From Mangrovimonas cancribranchiae (GTDB lineage: Bacteria; Bacteroidota; Bacteroidia; Flavobacteriales; Flavobacteriaceae), in NCBI RefSeq assembly GCF_037126245.1, contig NZ_CP136925.1, positions 2,124,001-2,188,000 of the forward strand: DNA of 64,000 nt, in the 5' to 3' direction. Each line of letters begins with the position of its first letter. Position 1 is the first letter of the stretch. Position numbers and translations under genes: made by a program. Below, piece after piece: positions 44,757 through 52,852 of this stretch. The notes beneath the pieces are model-generated. The model saw only the letters and a list, made by a program, of their open reading frames with translations. It ran no database searches and was not told the origin of the DNA.

Positions 44757-44961
44757 ACACACAACAACGCGTAAGGTTAATTGCTCGGTTAGTAATAGAA
44801 GGAAATATTCGTACAAATTCATACCTTTAAAAATCGGAAAACTTGCAAGCCAGAGCCTTGCTGCTTTACTCCAGCGGATTTTTCGCCACAAGTGGCTCAT
44901 CCGAAGCCTAAACAGCTTCGGCTCAATCCGCAACGACAACTTACAAGTGACCGTCGTAACC
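44757..44961 (+). repeat. Cassette boundary site S33 (long, decayed)
   Basis: Left box ACACAC-AAC 44757-44765, right box GTC-GTAACC 44953-44961 (GTT to GTC). At 205 bases it is the longest single site. An extra hairpin GAAGCC..GGCTTC and AGCGGATTTTT / AATCCGCAAC pairs lie inside. Confidence 0.7.
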
Positions 44962-45044
44962 AATTAGTCCAAACCAAAACTCCTTTGCTTAAATTGAACT
45001 AATTACATTTATTTTCTAAAATAAAGTTAAAGTATTTTTTGTTT

Positions 45045-45060
45045 CTAACCGATTGTTTAG
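45045..45060 (+). promoter_or_regulatory. Candidate TetR operator upstream of the regulator
   Basis: CTAACCGATTGTTTAG, 22 bases before the tetR ATG. The same 16-mer with one change stands before the peroxiredoxin gene (45663). CTAA/TTAG outer half-sites are palindromic. Confidence 0.6.
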
Positions 45061-45082
45061 ATTTGTCCTGTAATTAGAAATA

Positions 45083-45646
45083 ATGGCAAGAAAAAAAGAA
45101 TATAACGAAGATTTAGTATTAGAAAAGGCAATGAACCTTTTTTGGCGAAATGGTTATGAAATGACTTCTATGCAAATGCTCGAAAAAGAAATGGGCATTA
45201 ATAAGTTTTCTATCTATTCTAGTTTTGGTAGCAAAGAAGGTCTATTAGAAGCAAGTATCAAGTGTTACAGAGAAAAGCTAGACCGTTTATTACAAAAAAT
45301 GATTGACTCTAATACTGGCACCGAAGCCATAAAGCAGTACTTTATAGATTCATTAGAATTCTCTCAAGAAAATAAAGACTTTAAAGGCTGTTTTGTAGGG
45401 AATACTTCAACAGAAATAAAAGATTGTGATATGCCAAAAATCAAAAAACTATTAAAAGCCAATAAAACAAAATTGAAAACAATTTTTACCGATAAATTAA
45501 GAGAAGAAAATCGCTTTACAGAAGAAGAAATTGAATATAAAGCAGATTATTTGTTAATCGCAAAATTTGGGTTTTCGGCTGCAACAAAAGTTTTTAGCCA
45601 AAAACAATTGAATAATTATTTGAACCAAATATTTAAAAATCTATAA
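45083..45646 (+). CDS. TetR-family regulator
   Basis: A 187-residue protein with an N-terminal TetR HTH (EDLVLEKAMNLFWRNGYEMT, then SIYSSFGSKEGLLEASI) and an all-helical ligand domain with two Cys (FKGCFVGN and IKDCDMPK). It lies upstream of a peroxiredoxin-like gene and both have the same 16-bp palindromic motif in their leaders, so it probably represses both. The ligand could be an oxidant or electrophile (inference). Confidence 0.85.
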   Translation: MARKKEYNEDLVLEKAMNLFWRNGYEMTSMQMLEKEMGINKFSIYSSFGSKEGLLEASIKCYREKLDRLLQKMIDSNTGTEAIKQYFIDSLEFSQENKDFKGCFVGNTSTEIKDCDMPKIKKLLKANKTKLKTIFTDKLREENRFTEEEIEYKADYLLIAKFGFSAATKVFSQKQLNNYLNQIFKNL

Positions 45647-45662
45647 AAAATTTAAACAATAA

Positions 45663-45678
45663 CTAACCGTTTGTTTAG
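45663..45678 (+). promoter_or_regulatory. Candidate TetR operator upstream of the peroxiredoxin-like gene
   Basis: CTAACCGTTTGTTTAG, extended to ACTAACC..GTTTAGT as an imperfect palindrome, 35 bases before the ATG. Identical to the tetR-proximal copy except one base. Confidence 0.6.
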
Positions 45679-45713
45679 TTTTAAAAATTAATAACATTTA
45701 AAAAATAACAATT

Positions 45714-46487
45714 ATGAACTTAAAATCACTTTTAACAATAGGCACTATTATTTTAGTCGTTGCAAGCTGTAAAAATAATTCAGATAAAAAAAGTACGACA
45801 ACTTCAACAAACAATCAAAAGATGGAATCAGAACAAAAAACAACTTTAGCTGCGGAACTCGAACTACGTAAAGTTAATTTTAATAAAAAAGCTGATGCTA
45901 CAACTAAAAAGATTTACAAAGAAGGATTAGATGCGGTAACTAATAGCGGCATATTGGAATCTGCCAAAAACGTTGGAGACATAGCACCCAATTTCGAACT
46001 TGAAAATGCACTTGGTGAAGCTGTTTCTTTAAAAAGCTATTTAGATAAGGGGCCTGTTGTACTCGTTTGGTATAGGGGTGGTTGGTGTCCATATTGTAAT
46101 CTTACTCTACATCATTTACAAGAAGAGTTACCTAATTTTAAAGAAGAAGGAGCAAATCTATTGGCTTTAACCCCAGAATTACCTGATGAATCAATAAACA
46201 CATCTGAAAAACACGATTTAGAATTTGAAGTATTAAGTGATATTCATAATAAAATTGCGAAAGAATATGGTGTGGTATTTAAACTCACAAAAGATGTAGC
46301 AGAAAAATATAATGAAAAATTTAATTTAAATTCACATAACGGAGATACCAGCAACGAACTACCATTGGCTGCAACTTATATTATTAATACAGATGGTAAA
46401 ATTGAATATGCATTTTTAGATGCCGATTATAGAAACCGTGCAGAGCCAAGTGAAATAACTAGGTTTTTGAAAGAAATGAAAAAATAA
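45714..46487 (+). CDS. Peroxiredoxin-like (AhpC/TSA) lipoprotein
   Basis: A 257-residue lipoprotein (IILVVASC lipobox, then a Lys/Ser/Thr-rich linker). The thioredoxin-fold domain (about 85-255) starts GDIAPNFELENALGEAVSL and has the active site WYRGGWCPYCNLTL, a C-x-x-C form of the PRX-like group. It would reduce peroxides or disulfides in the periplasm. It is probably controlled by the TetR gene upstream. Both genes lie within one cassette interval (S33 to S34; hexamers GTAACC and GGGTAC, one mismatch). Confidence 0.85.
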   Translation: MNLKSLLTIGTIILVVASCKNNSDKKSTTTSTNNQKMESEQKTTLAAELELRKVNFNKKADATTKKIYKEGLDAVTNSGILESAKNVGDIAPNFELENALGEAVSLKSYLDKGPVVLVWYRGGWCPYCNLTLHHLQEELPNFKEEGANLLALTPELPDESINTSEKHDLEFEVLSDIHNKIAKEYGVVFKLTKDVAEKYNEKFNLNSHNGDTSNELPLAATYIINTDGKIEYAFLDADYRNRAEPSEITRFLKEMKK

Positions 46488-46489
46488 CT

Positions 46490-46625
46490 GGGTACAACAT
46501 TTTGCATAAGTAATGCCGAGTGAGATGCATAATTTGCACTTCCGTTTTCGTATCAAACTTCATCACGGATCGATAGTAATGAGCTTCGAAATTCGGCACT
46601 ACTCATACAATTTACCGTTGTGCGT
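46490..46625 (+). repeat. Cassette boundary site S34 (divergent)
   Basis: Left box GGGTAC-AAC 46490-46498, right box GTT-GTGCGT 46617-46625. Arms GCATAAGTAATGCCGA / TCGGCACTACTCATAC. Confidence 0.75.
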
Positions 46626-46746
46626 CATACTGCCCCACCTTACAAACAGCAGATTTATTTTTCTCAAACACAAAAAAATAAAAGAACTATTTTATCAATG
46701 CTAAAAAAACAGAATATGACAATAATCACATTTTAATCCCAAAACC

Positions 46747-46764
46747 TATCGTATATTTGCGATA
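46747..46764 (+). promoter_or_regulatory. ArsR operator overlapping the -7 box
   Basis: TATCG-N8-CGATA inverted repeat; its spacer contains TATATTTG, which fits the Bacteroidetes -7 element TAnnTTTG, so a bound repressor would cover the promoter. It lies seven bases before the arsR ATG. Confidence 0.75.
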
Positions 46765-46770
46765 AGCAAT

Positions 46771-47076
46771 ATGAAAAGAAGTTTAGAACGTATAGAATAT
46801 AAAGAAGATACCGAAGCATTGGCAAAATTTGCTAAAGCTTTAGGACATCCAACTCGTATTGCCATTTTAAAATATCTTGAAAATCAATCATGCTGTTTTA
46901 CTGGAGATTTGGTGGATGTATTACCTATTTCACAATCAACAGTTTCACAACATTTAAAAGAATTAAAAAATGCAGGTTTAATTCAAGGAGAGTTAAAGCC
47001 GCCAAAAATAAAATATTGTATTAATCAAGAAAACTGGGTGATTGCTAAAACGTTATTTCAACAATTTTTTGATTGA
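46771..47076 (+). CDS. arsR: ArsR-family metalloregulator
   Basis: A 101-residue winged-helix repressor: LAKFAKALGHPTRIAILKYL, then the Cys pair NQSCCFTG and the recognition helix SQSTVSQHLKELKNAGLI. The two adjacent Cys near the helix are likely to bind As(III)/organoarsenical. A TATCG-N8-CGATA palindrome precedes it, and a second copy precedes the next gene, so it should control both promoters. Confidence 0.88.
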   Translation: MKRSLERIEYKEDTEALAKFAKALGHPTRIAILKYLENQSCCFTGDLVDVLPISQSTVSQHLKELKNAGLIQGELKPPKIKYCINQENWVIAKTLFQQFFD

Positions 47077-47093
47077 TATTTTTTTAACAAACT

Positions 47094-47111
47094 TATCGTC
47101 TATTGGCGATA
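47094..47111 (+). promoter_or_regulatory. Second ArsR operator
   Basis: TTATCG-N8-CGATAA (core 47094-47111) with the same 8-base spacing as the arsR-proximal operator, 17 bases before the thioredoxin-like gene. Confidence 0.75.
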
Positions 47112-47128
47112 AACAAAATGTAAATATT

Positions 47129-47365
47129 ATGACTAAAGTAATTAAAATTTTAGGGACAGGATGTCCAAAATGTCAATCAATGACTGGTGTAGTTAAAGAT
47201 GTAGTTTCAGCAAATAACATTGATGCAACCATTGAAAAGGTAGAAGACATTATGGAAATTATGAAATTCAACGTAATGACAACACCAGCTTTAGTAATTG
47301 ATGATGTTATTACAATAAAAGGCAGAGTTCCTTCAAAAGATGAAGTATTGGCACTTTTAAAATAA
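47129..47365 (+). CDS. Small thioredoxin-fold protein (TM0996/ArsE-like)
   Basis: A 78-residue thioredoxin-fold protein; ATG 47129 is preferred to an upstream in-frame start that would run through the operator. Active site GTGCPKCQSM near the N-terminus, cis-Pro loop VMTTPALVIDD. Small proteins of this type occur in Bacteroidetes ars operons (called ArsE in Bacteroides vulgatus) and are thought to pass electrons during arsenical metabolism. Confidence 0.82.
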   Translation: MTKVIKILGTGCPKCQSMTGVVKDVVSANNIDATIEKVEDIMEIMKFNVMTTPALVIDDVITIKGRVPSKDEVLALLK

Positions 47366-47370
47366 TAATT

Positions 47371-47778
47371 ATGAACTATCATATCAAAGCTTCATCCATT
47401 TCAAATCAAGATGCAGTTCTTCATATAAAGCAATCGAATATAGATTTTGGCACAACTTCAAAAACTGCCGAAATCTTGCCAAATCCTGCTGAATTATTCT
47501 TGGGTGCTTTTTCTGCCTGTATGTTGAAAAATGTTGAGCGATTTTCTGGTATGATGAAATTTACTTATTCAAAAGCAACAGTTGAAGTCAATGCCACACG
47601 TCTTGAAAATCCGCCACGTATGGACAACATCATTTATAATTTGACAATTTATAGCACCGATAAAAAACTAAATACAGATCTGCTAAAAAGGAACATTGAA
47701 AAATTTGGCACTATCTACAATACTATAAAACTATCCTGCACTATTTCTGGCACAATAAACACAATTACAAATGTTTGA
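47371..47778 (+). CDS. OsmC-family protein
   Basis: A 135-residue OsmC/Ohr-fold protein with NPAELFLGAFSACMLKNVERF, containing the helix Cys. A second reactive Cys may be KLSCTISG near the end. OsmC proteins reduce organic hydroperoxides; in this operon it may protect against oxidative side-effects of arsenicals. It overlaps the permease gene by eight bases. Confidence 0.85.
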   Translation: MNYHIKASSISNQDAVLHIKQSNIDFGTTSKTAEILPNPAELFLGAFSACMLKNVERFSGMMKFTYSKATVEVNATRLENPPRMDNIIYNLTIYSTDKKLNTDLLKRNIEKFGTIYNTIKLSCTISGTINTITNV

Positions 47779-48745
47779 TTGGTTACAACATTTTGCCGAT
47801 TGGCTTATATACTCTGTTTTTAATATTGGAGCAGAAACTCATTTAGGAACTGCGCTAAATTTCTTTGTATATGATACGCTCAAAATATTAATTCTCTTAT
47901 TTGTGATTGTATTTTTAATGGGAATTGTAAACGCGTATTTTCCCATTGAACGCCTTAAAAATTATCTGAACCGAAAAAAAATGTACGGTTTAGAATACTT
48001 TTTTTCTTCCATTTTTGGTGCAATTACACCTTTTTGTTCTTGCTCTTCCGTTCCTCTATTCATTGGCTTTGTACAAGGTGGGATTCCGTTAGGCGTAACG
48101 TTCTCTTTTTTGATTACTTCGCCTTTAGTTAATGAAGTTGCTATTGCTATGTTTATTGGTATGTTTGGTTTAAAAGCAACACTAATTTATGCAGGTTCAG
48201 GCATTTTATTAGGAACAATTAGTGGTTGGCTGCTTGGTAAATTCAATCTCGAACCATTACTTTCTGATTGGGTAAAAAAGATTCTAGAAAACAAAATGCA
48301 ACAGGCAGAATATGAAGAACAAAAGCAAACTTTTTACCAAAGAATACCCGAAATCACAAGAGGAGCTTGGGATATAGTAAAAGGAGTACTTCTTTATGTA
48401 ATCATAGGTATTGCAATTGGTGCAGCAATGCACGGCTATGTTCCAGAAAACTTTTTCAATCAGTATTTAGGAGGTGGCGAATGGTGGACAGTTCCTCTTG
48501 CTGTATTAATAGCGATTCCAATGTATGCTAATGCTGCAGGAATTGTTCCTGTTATTGAGGTTTTTGTTGCCAAAGGCGTACCACTTGGTACTGCAATTGC
48601 CTTTATGATGGCAACGGTAGGATTATCTATTCCAGAAGCAACATTGCTAAAAAAAGTAATGTCTCTAAAGCTAATCGCTATCTTTTTTGGCGTGGTTACA
48701 ATCGCCATCATTATTTCAGGGTTTCTATTCAATATCATCTTATAA
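47771..48745 (+). CDS. ArsP-type permease (DUF318)
   Basis: A 324-residue protein with about eight transmembrane helices. The signature FGAITPFCSCSSVPLFIGF carries the conserved Cys-Ser-Cys of the ArsP/SO_0444 permease family, with LITSPLVNEVA following. Family members export trivalent organoarsenicals or metals. It sits between OsmC and ArsF/ArsG-like genes, which supports an organoarsenical role. Confidence 0.85.
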   Translation: MFDWLQHFADWLIYSVFNIGAETHLGTALNFFVYDTLKILILLFVIVFLMGIVNAYFPIERLKNYLNRKKMYGLEYFFSSIFGAITPFCSCSSVPLFIGFVQGGIPLGVTFSFLITSPLVNEVAIAMFIGMFGLKATLIYAGSGILLGTISGWLLGKFNLEPLLSDWVKKILENKMQQAEYEEQKQTFYQRIPEITRGAWDIVKGVLLYVIIGIAIGAAMHGYVPENFFNQYLGGGEWWTVPLAVLIAIPMYANAAGIVPVIEVFVAKGVPLGTAIAFMMATVGLSIPEATLLKKVMSLKLIAIFFGVVTIAIIISGFLFNIIL

Positions 48746-48764
48746 ACAAAAAAATCATATAAAA

Positions 48765-49205
48765 ATGAATAAAATAATCAAAATTCTTACAGTTTTAGCA
48801 ATCGGACTAATACTTACATCTTGCAATGGTCAAGATAAAAACAAAACAACTTCTTTAGATAAATCCGTTTCAAAAATTGAAGTGCTAGATTTTCACTCTA
48901 CACATAGATGTATGACGTGTAATGCTATTGAAACAAATACAAAATACACGTTGAATACTTATTTTGCAAAGGAACTTAAAGAAGCTAAAATTACGTTTCA
49001 GGTTATTAATGTAGATAAAAAGGAAAATGAAAAAATTGCTGAAAAATTTGAGGCGTCAGGAACTTCTTTATTCTTAAACGTGATTAAAAACGGAAAAGAA
49101 ACCCAAATAAATCTAACTGATTTTGCCTTTATGAACGGAAACGACCAAGACGCATTTTCTAAAGAACTGAAAGCCAAAATAGACCAGGAATTAAAAACAC
49201 TTTAA
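48765..49205 (+). CDS. arsF: ArsF-family lipoprotein (thioredoxin-like)
   Basis: A 146-residue lipoprotein (GLILTSC lipobox) from ATG 48765; the longer upstream frame lacks the signal and overlaps the permease. The domain has FHSTHRCMTCNAIET, a C-x-x-C redox site, in a thioredoxin-like fold. It matches the family annotated as nitrophenyl-compound nitroreductase subunit ArsF. It ends directly before the arsG-like start, and both are probably needed together for reduction of aromatic arsenicals. Confidence 0.75.
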   Translation: MNKIIKILTVLAIGLILTSCNGQDKNKTTSLDKSVSKIEVLDFHSTHRCMTCNAIETNTKYTLNTYFAKELKEAKITFQVINVDKKENEKIAEKFEASGTSLFLNVIKNGKETQINLTDFAFMNGNDQDAFSKELKAKIDQELKTL

Positions 49206-49916
49206 ATGGATTTTTTGCAATCGCTTTTAGAGGATTATAATATTCCCATTCTATCGGCATTGATACTCGGACTAATGACAGCCATTAGTCCGTGTCCTTT
49301 AGCGACCAACATAACTGCAACGGCATTTATTTCTAAAAATATTTCCAGTAAACGTAAAGTGTTTTTAAGCGGTTTGCTTTACTCTTTGGGTAGAGGGTTT
49401 AGTTACACAGCAATTGGTTTAATATTGTATTTTGGTGCAAGTAAATTCCATATCGCTCGATTTTTCAATCAGAATGGGGAAAAATATTTAGGCCCCTTAT
49501 TAATAATCATTGGTTTGATTATGCTAAATATTATCAAGCTCAATTTTTTAGGAAAATCAAACTTTCAAGAAAAACTATCTGAAAATTTCAAAGACAAAGG
49601 ACTTTTAGGCTCTTTTTTAATAGGTATTATTTTTGCGTTGGCATTTTGCCCTTATAGCGGAGCATTGTTTTTTGGAATGTTGATTCCTCTGACAATTGCA
49701 TCAGCAGACGGACTTTATCTGCCTATCATATTTGCATTTGGAACGGGATTGCCTGTAATTCTTTTCACTTACTTATTGGCTTTTACAGTAGGAAAAGTCG
49801 GTGTATTCTACAACAGAATTACGAAAATCGAAAAAGTAATGCGCACCGTTGCAGGTGTTGTTTTCATTTTGACTGGATTGTATTATGTCTCAATTTTCAC
49901 AGGAATTTTGGAATAA
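49206..49916 (+). CDS. arsG: ArsG/CcdA-family membrane protein
   Basis: A 236-residue protein with six transmembrane helices of the CcdA/DsbD type. The conserved Cys are in TAISPCPLATN and FALAFCPYSGA, the pair that relays electrons across the membrane. The NCBI family name is aromatic aminobenzylarsenical efflux permease ArsG. With ArsF outside and the small thioredoxin inside it could form an electron relay. Last gene of the ars operon. Confidence 0.8.
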   Translation: MDFLQSLLEDYNIPILSALILGLMTAISPCPLATNITATAFISKNISSKRKVFLSGLLYSLGRGFSYTAIGLILYFGASKFHIARFFNQNGEKYLGPLLIIIGLIMLNIIKLNFLGKSNFQEKLSENFKDKGLLGSFLIGIIFALAFCPYSGALFFGMLIPLTIASADGLYLPIIFAFGTGLPVILFTYLLAFTVGKVGVFYNRITKIEKVMRTVAGVVFILTGLYYVSIFTGILE

Positions 49917-49918
49917 CC

Positions 49919-50042
49919 AATGCTAAAGCCATACACACTTGCAATTACTCACAGTTTTTAATTTCACTTTTTAGTATTCGTGAACTTAGGCTTCTCTCTA
50001 GCCAACACTTCGCCAAAATTGTAAAAGAGTATGACTTTACCT
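49919..50042 (+). repeat. Palindrome-rich repeat after the ars operon
   Basis: Reads CAATGCTAAAGCCATACACAC, TTGCAATT, then AAAATTGTAAAAGAGTATG. The ends match those of 32103-32187 next to the DISARM operon, with a longer interior. Confidence 0.65.
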
Positions 50043-50074
50043 ATACTGAAAACCAAACTGGATGAAAAAAGCCA

Positions 50075-50145
50075 ATGGGCAACAAAGTGTATAGCTCATT
50101 ACGGCAGAATTGCTTGCGGCAGTTTGCTGCGCTCGTGTCATTACA
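50075..50145 (+). repeat. Truncated boundary site S35, right end of the array
   Basis: Left box ATGGGC-AAC 50075-50083 and left arm GTGTATAGCTCATTACGGC are clear, but no right arm or GTT box follows before the next operon. Its hexamer does not match S34. Confidence 0.7.
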
Positions 50146-50368
50146 ATTAGCAAACCTCTCTACTATATATTAAAATAACACGTATTTATCTTGTTTGCCT
50201 TGGATACTAAATGCAGATGTAAAGCTATAGATTATTAAGTATTATCTGAAATTAAAACAAAACAGATAATGCTTAGGGCTATAGTTTAACATTCCTTTTA
50301 ACAAAGCATTAACTGACAAACCTTTGTATATACAATGATTGGGGCTATTTTAGCTTAAAAATTTCTTC
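50146..50368 (+). other. Intergenic leader of the Rnf-like operon
   Basis: About 220 bases without an ORF. AT-rich; it contains CCTTTGTATATAC (about 50319) but no clear TTG/TAnnTTTG pair. Confidence 0.4.
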
Positions 50369-50686
50369 ATGAAATTAAAACGTATATTGCTATTTACTAC
50401 AGGAATTGTATTGTTATTATTTGGTAATAGGAAGTTTTGGGATATCTACCAAGAAGGAAAGTTAAAGGCTAAGAAACAAGAAGAATTAGCCCATGCCAAT
50501 GATGATGTTGTGTCTCGTTTTGAAACTCAAAAATTAGTTTTTGATACAGAGACTTCTACATGGAACAACCCTAATATCTATTTTAAAGTCATAAATCTTG
50601 GTAATATAAATTATGATGCGCTAAAGAAAAAGAATGGTTCTGTAAAGGAATCTAATACCGTAGAGAATGCCTCAAGTAGCCAATAG
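50369..50686 (+). CDS. Small membrane-anchored protein, first gene of the Rnf-like operon
   Basis: A 105-residue protein with an N-terminal transmembrane helix (ILLFTTGIVLLLFGN), a charged helical segment and a short globular part (VFDTETSTWNNPNIYFKVIN). It overlaps the ApbE gene by 20 bases, so it is translationally coupled. It does not look like RnfG: I see no flavinylation motif. Function unknown. Confidence 0.6.
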   Translation: MKLKRILLFTTGIVLLLFGNRKFWDIYQEGKLKAKKQEELAHANDDVVSRFETQKLVFDTETSTWNNPNIYFKVINLGNINYDALKKKNGSVKESNTVENASSSQ

Positions 50687-51599
50687 TATATACCTAACAC
50701 GAACAGAAGAATTATTTTACTGTAAGATAAAGGTAAAGTTACCAGAGCACTATGGCGAATCGTTATTGAATGAATGCTTTGCTATTATGCAAGAGGTAGA
50801 TACTTTATATAATTCTTATACTGAAGGTTCTTATTTTAATACTATTAACGCGAATGCAGGCCAGTGGGTTGATACAGATTTTAATACTGTACAGCTACTA
50901 AAAGTATTAAAGGTTATATGGCAATGTACCAATGGTGCTTTTGACCCAACTGCTATGCCTCTTATAAAAGGTTGGGGGTTTTATAATGACTTAAACGACA
51001 CATTAATTCCTTCTGAAACAGAAATAGAAACATTTTTACAGGATGTAGACTTTTCTGAAGTACAAATAGATGGCACTCGTGTGAAAATAGGAGCAAACCA
51101 AGAATTGATAACAGGAGCTTTTATTAAAGCTTTTGCTGTAGACCAAGTGATAGCACGGCTAAAACAATTGGATGTAAAAGAAGTTCTGATAAATGCAGGA
51201 GGCAGCTCTATATGTGCTTTAAGCACTAGCGAAGATCATTGGAGGCTAGATATTCCACATCCTGTAGAACAGTCCCATTCACTTTTGAATTTATCGTTGC
51301 AAAACAGTTCGTTTTCACTATCCTCAACTTCAAAATACGATAGGCTTATTAATGGAAAGCGCTACAGTCATATATTAAACTCTAAAACAGGCTATCCTTC
51401 ACAAAGCTTACAGGTAGGAGTTTTAACAGATTCGGCATTTTTAGGCGATGTTTTATCTACTGCACTTTTCAGTATTGATGCTAAAGATTTTAATACTGTT
51501 GTAGAGCAATTGGGTAAACACTATTCGTTTTCGGCATATCATATTGATAAACAGTATCAATATTACAGGTTTAATCCTAAACATATTATGGCGCTATGA
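50667..51599 (+). CDS. apbE: ApbE-like FAD:protein FMN transferase
   Basis: A 310-residue protein with ApbE-family landmarks: CNGAFDPTAMPLIKGWGF, ITGAFIKAFAVDQV, LINAGGSSICAL and the metal-proximal SHILNSKTGYP. It has no signal peptide, unlike many periplasmic ApbE proteins. The family transfers FMN to a Ser/Thr in a D-x-x-S/T-G-A-T/S motif; none of the neighbouring proteins shows that motif clearly, so its substrate is an open question. It overlaps rnfC by four bases. Confidence 0.82.
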   Translation: MPQVANSIYLTRTEELFYCKIKVKLPEHYGESLLNECFAIMQEVDTLYNSYTEGSYFNTINANAGQWVDTDFNTVQLLKVLKVIWQCTNGAFDPTAMPLIKGWGFYNDLNDTLIPSETEIETFLQDVDFSEVQIDGTRVKIGANQELITGAFIKAFAVDQVIARLKQLDVKEVLINAGGSSICALSTSEDHWRLDIPHPVEQSHSLLNLSLQNSSFSLSSTSKYDRLINGKRYSHILNSKTGYPSQSLQVGVLTDSAFLGDVLSTALFSIDAKDFNTVVEQLGKHYSFSAYHIDKQYQYYRFNPKHIMAL

Positions 51600-52852
51600 T
51601 GTTAATTCCTTCATTAAAGAGTAAAACTAAACACTTAGGCATACGTCGTCTGTCTTCACCAAAAACTTTGTATTTACCGTTACAGGGTTATAATGGGGTT
51701 ATGGAATTGTGTGTAAAAGAGGGAGACACTGTAAAAAAATATCAGCATTTGGCAGCTTTAAACGGTTCGTTAGCAAGTTGTATACATGCTCCTGTTTCTG
51801 GTATTGTTGAAGGTATTGTTTATATTCAGGATAAGCCCTATTTACAGTTACAAAATGATTTTAAGGATACGGAAGTTTCAAGATTACATCGCATACCTGA
51901 TGCGTTATCGAAAGCAGATATTATTTCGCTAATGCATGATTACGGTATTATAGGAAGTGGTGGAGCTAAGTTTCCGACACAGGTAAAATATGAAGGAGCA
52001 ACTTCAAAACTTTCGTACTTTATAATTAATGGAGTAGAGTGCGAGCCTTATTTGAGTGCAGACTATGCCTTAATGAAAGAACAATCTGAAGCCTTGCTCT
52101 CTTTACTGGCTTTATTACAAAAGGTATTGCAGATAAAGCGTATAGTATTTGGTATAGAAAAACAGCATAAAGAATTAAAAAAACTATTGCTTACCAAAGC
52201 CCAACAGCTATCTCTAGATATTGATGTAAAGATTTTGGAAAATACCTATCCGCAAGGTGGTGAGTTACAATTGATAAAAGCTGTTACAGGAAAAGAATTG
52301 CCTAAAGGCAGTATCCCTGTAGATCATGATATTTTGGTAAACAATGTAGGGACATTATGGGCTATGTATAATGCCTTGTACAACAATATACCTTATACAG
52401 AACGTGTGATAACAGTTTCTGGTGAGAAAGGAAAAGAACTGGGGAATTTTAATGTAAAAATAGGAACACCAGTAGCACATATTATTGAAGAATTGGGTGT
52501 AGAACATGGTTTTAATGCCATAACCACTATACTTGGTGGACCGATGATGGGTAAAGCACTAAACGACACTAAAAGCCCTATAAATAAAGGTAGCGGAGGG
52601 ATTTTGTTTATAGAAAACCCTACAAATGATAGATATAACTGTATCCAATGTGGGTATTGTACAGATGTTTGTCCGCAACATTTAATGCCCATGGAGTTTG
52701 CCCGTTATGAAACCCAAGGTAACTCAGCTAAACTTGAAGCTTTTAATTTGAATGATTGTATAGAATGCGGTGCCTGTGCTTATATATGTCCTAGTGATGT
52801 GCCATTGATGAAAAGTATTTTTTCAGGAAAACAATTATTAAGAACCGTATGA
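51596..52852 (+). CDS. rnfC: RnfC-like NADH-oxidising subunit
   Basis: A 418-residue protein. A short barrel-sandwich N-terminus (VKEGDTVKKYQHLAAL) precedes the FMN/NADH domain (GIIGSGGAKFPTQVK, INGVECEPYLSADY, YPQGGELQLIKAVTG) and two [4Fe-4S] motifs (CIQCGYCTDVCP at about 347 and CIECGACAYICP at about 386). RnfC takes electrons from NADH at the cytoplasmic face. It overlaps rnfD by four bases. Confidence 0.9.
   Translation: MMLIPSLKSKTKHLGIRRLSSPKTLYLPLQGYNGVMELCVKEGDTVKKYQHLAALNGSLASCIHAPVSGIVEGIVYIQDKPYLQLQNDFKDTEVSRLHRIPDALSKADIISLMHDYGIIGSGGAKFPTQVKYEGATSKLSYFIINGVECEPYLSADYALMKEQSEALLSLLALLQKVLQIKRIVFGIEKQHKELKKLLLTKAQQLSLDIDVKILENTYPQGGELQLIKAVTGKELPKGSIPVDHDILVNNVGTLWAMYNALYNNIPYTERVITVSGEKGKELGNFNVKIGTPVAHIIEELGVEHGFNAITTILGGPMMGKALNDTKSPINKGSGGILFIENPTNDRYNCIQCGYCTDVCPQHLMPMEFARYETQGNSAKLEAFNLNDCIECGACAYICPSDVPLMKSIFSGKQLLRTV

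Noticed and set aside
1-50145. CRISPR array
   Set aside because: Repeats recur, but the units between them are 70 bp to 12.8 kb long and contain whole genes. The repeats belong to several families and no cas genes are present.
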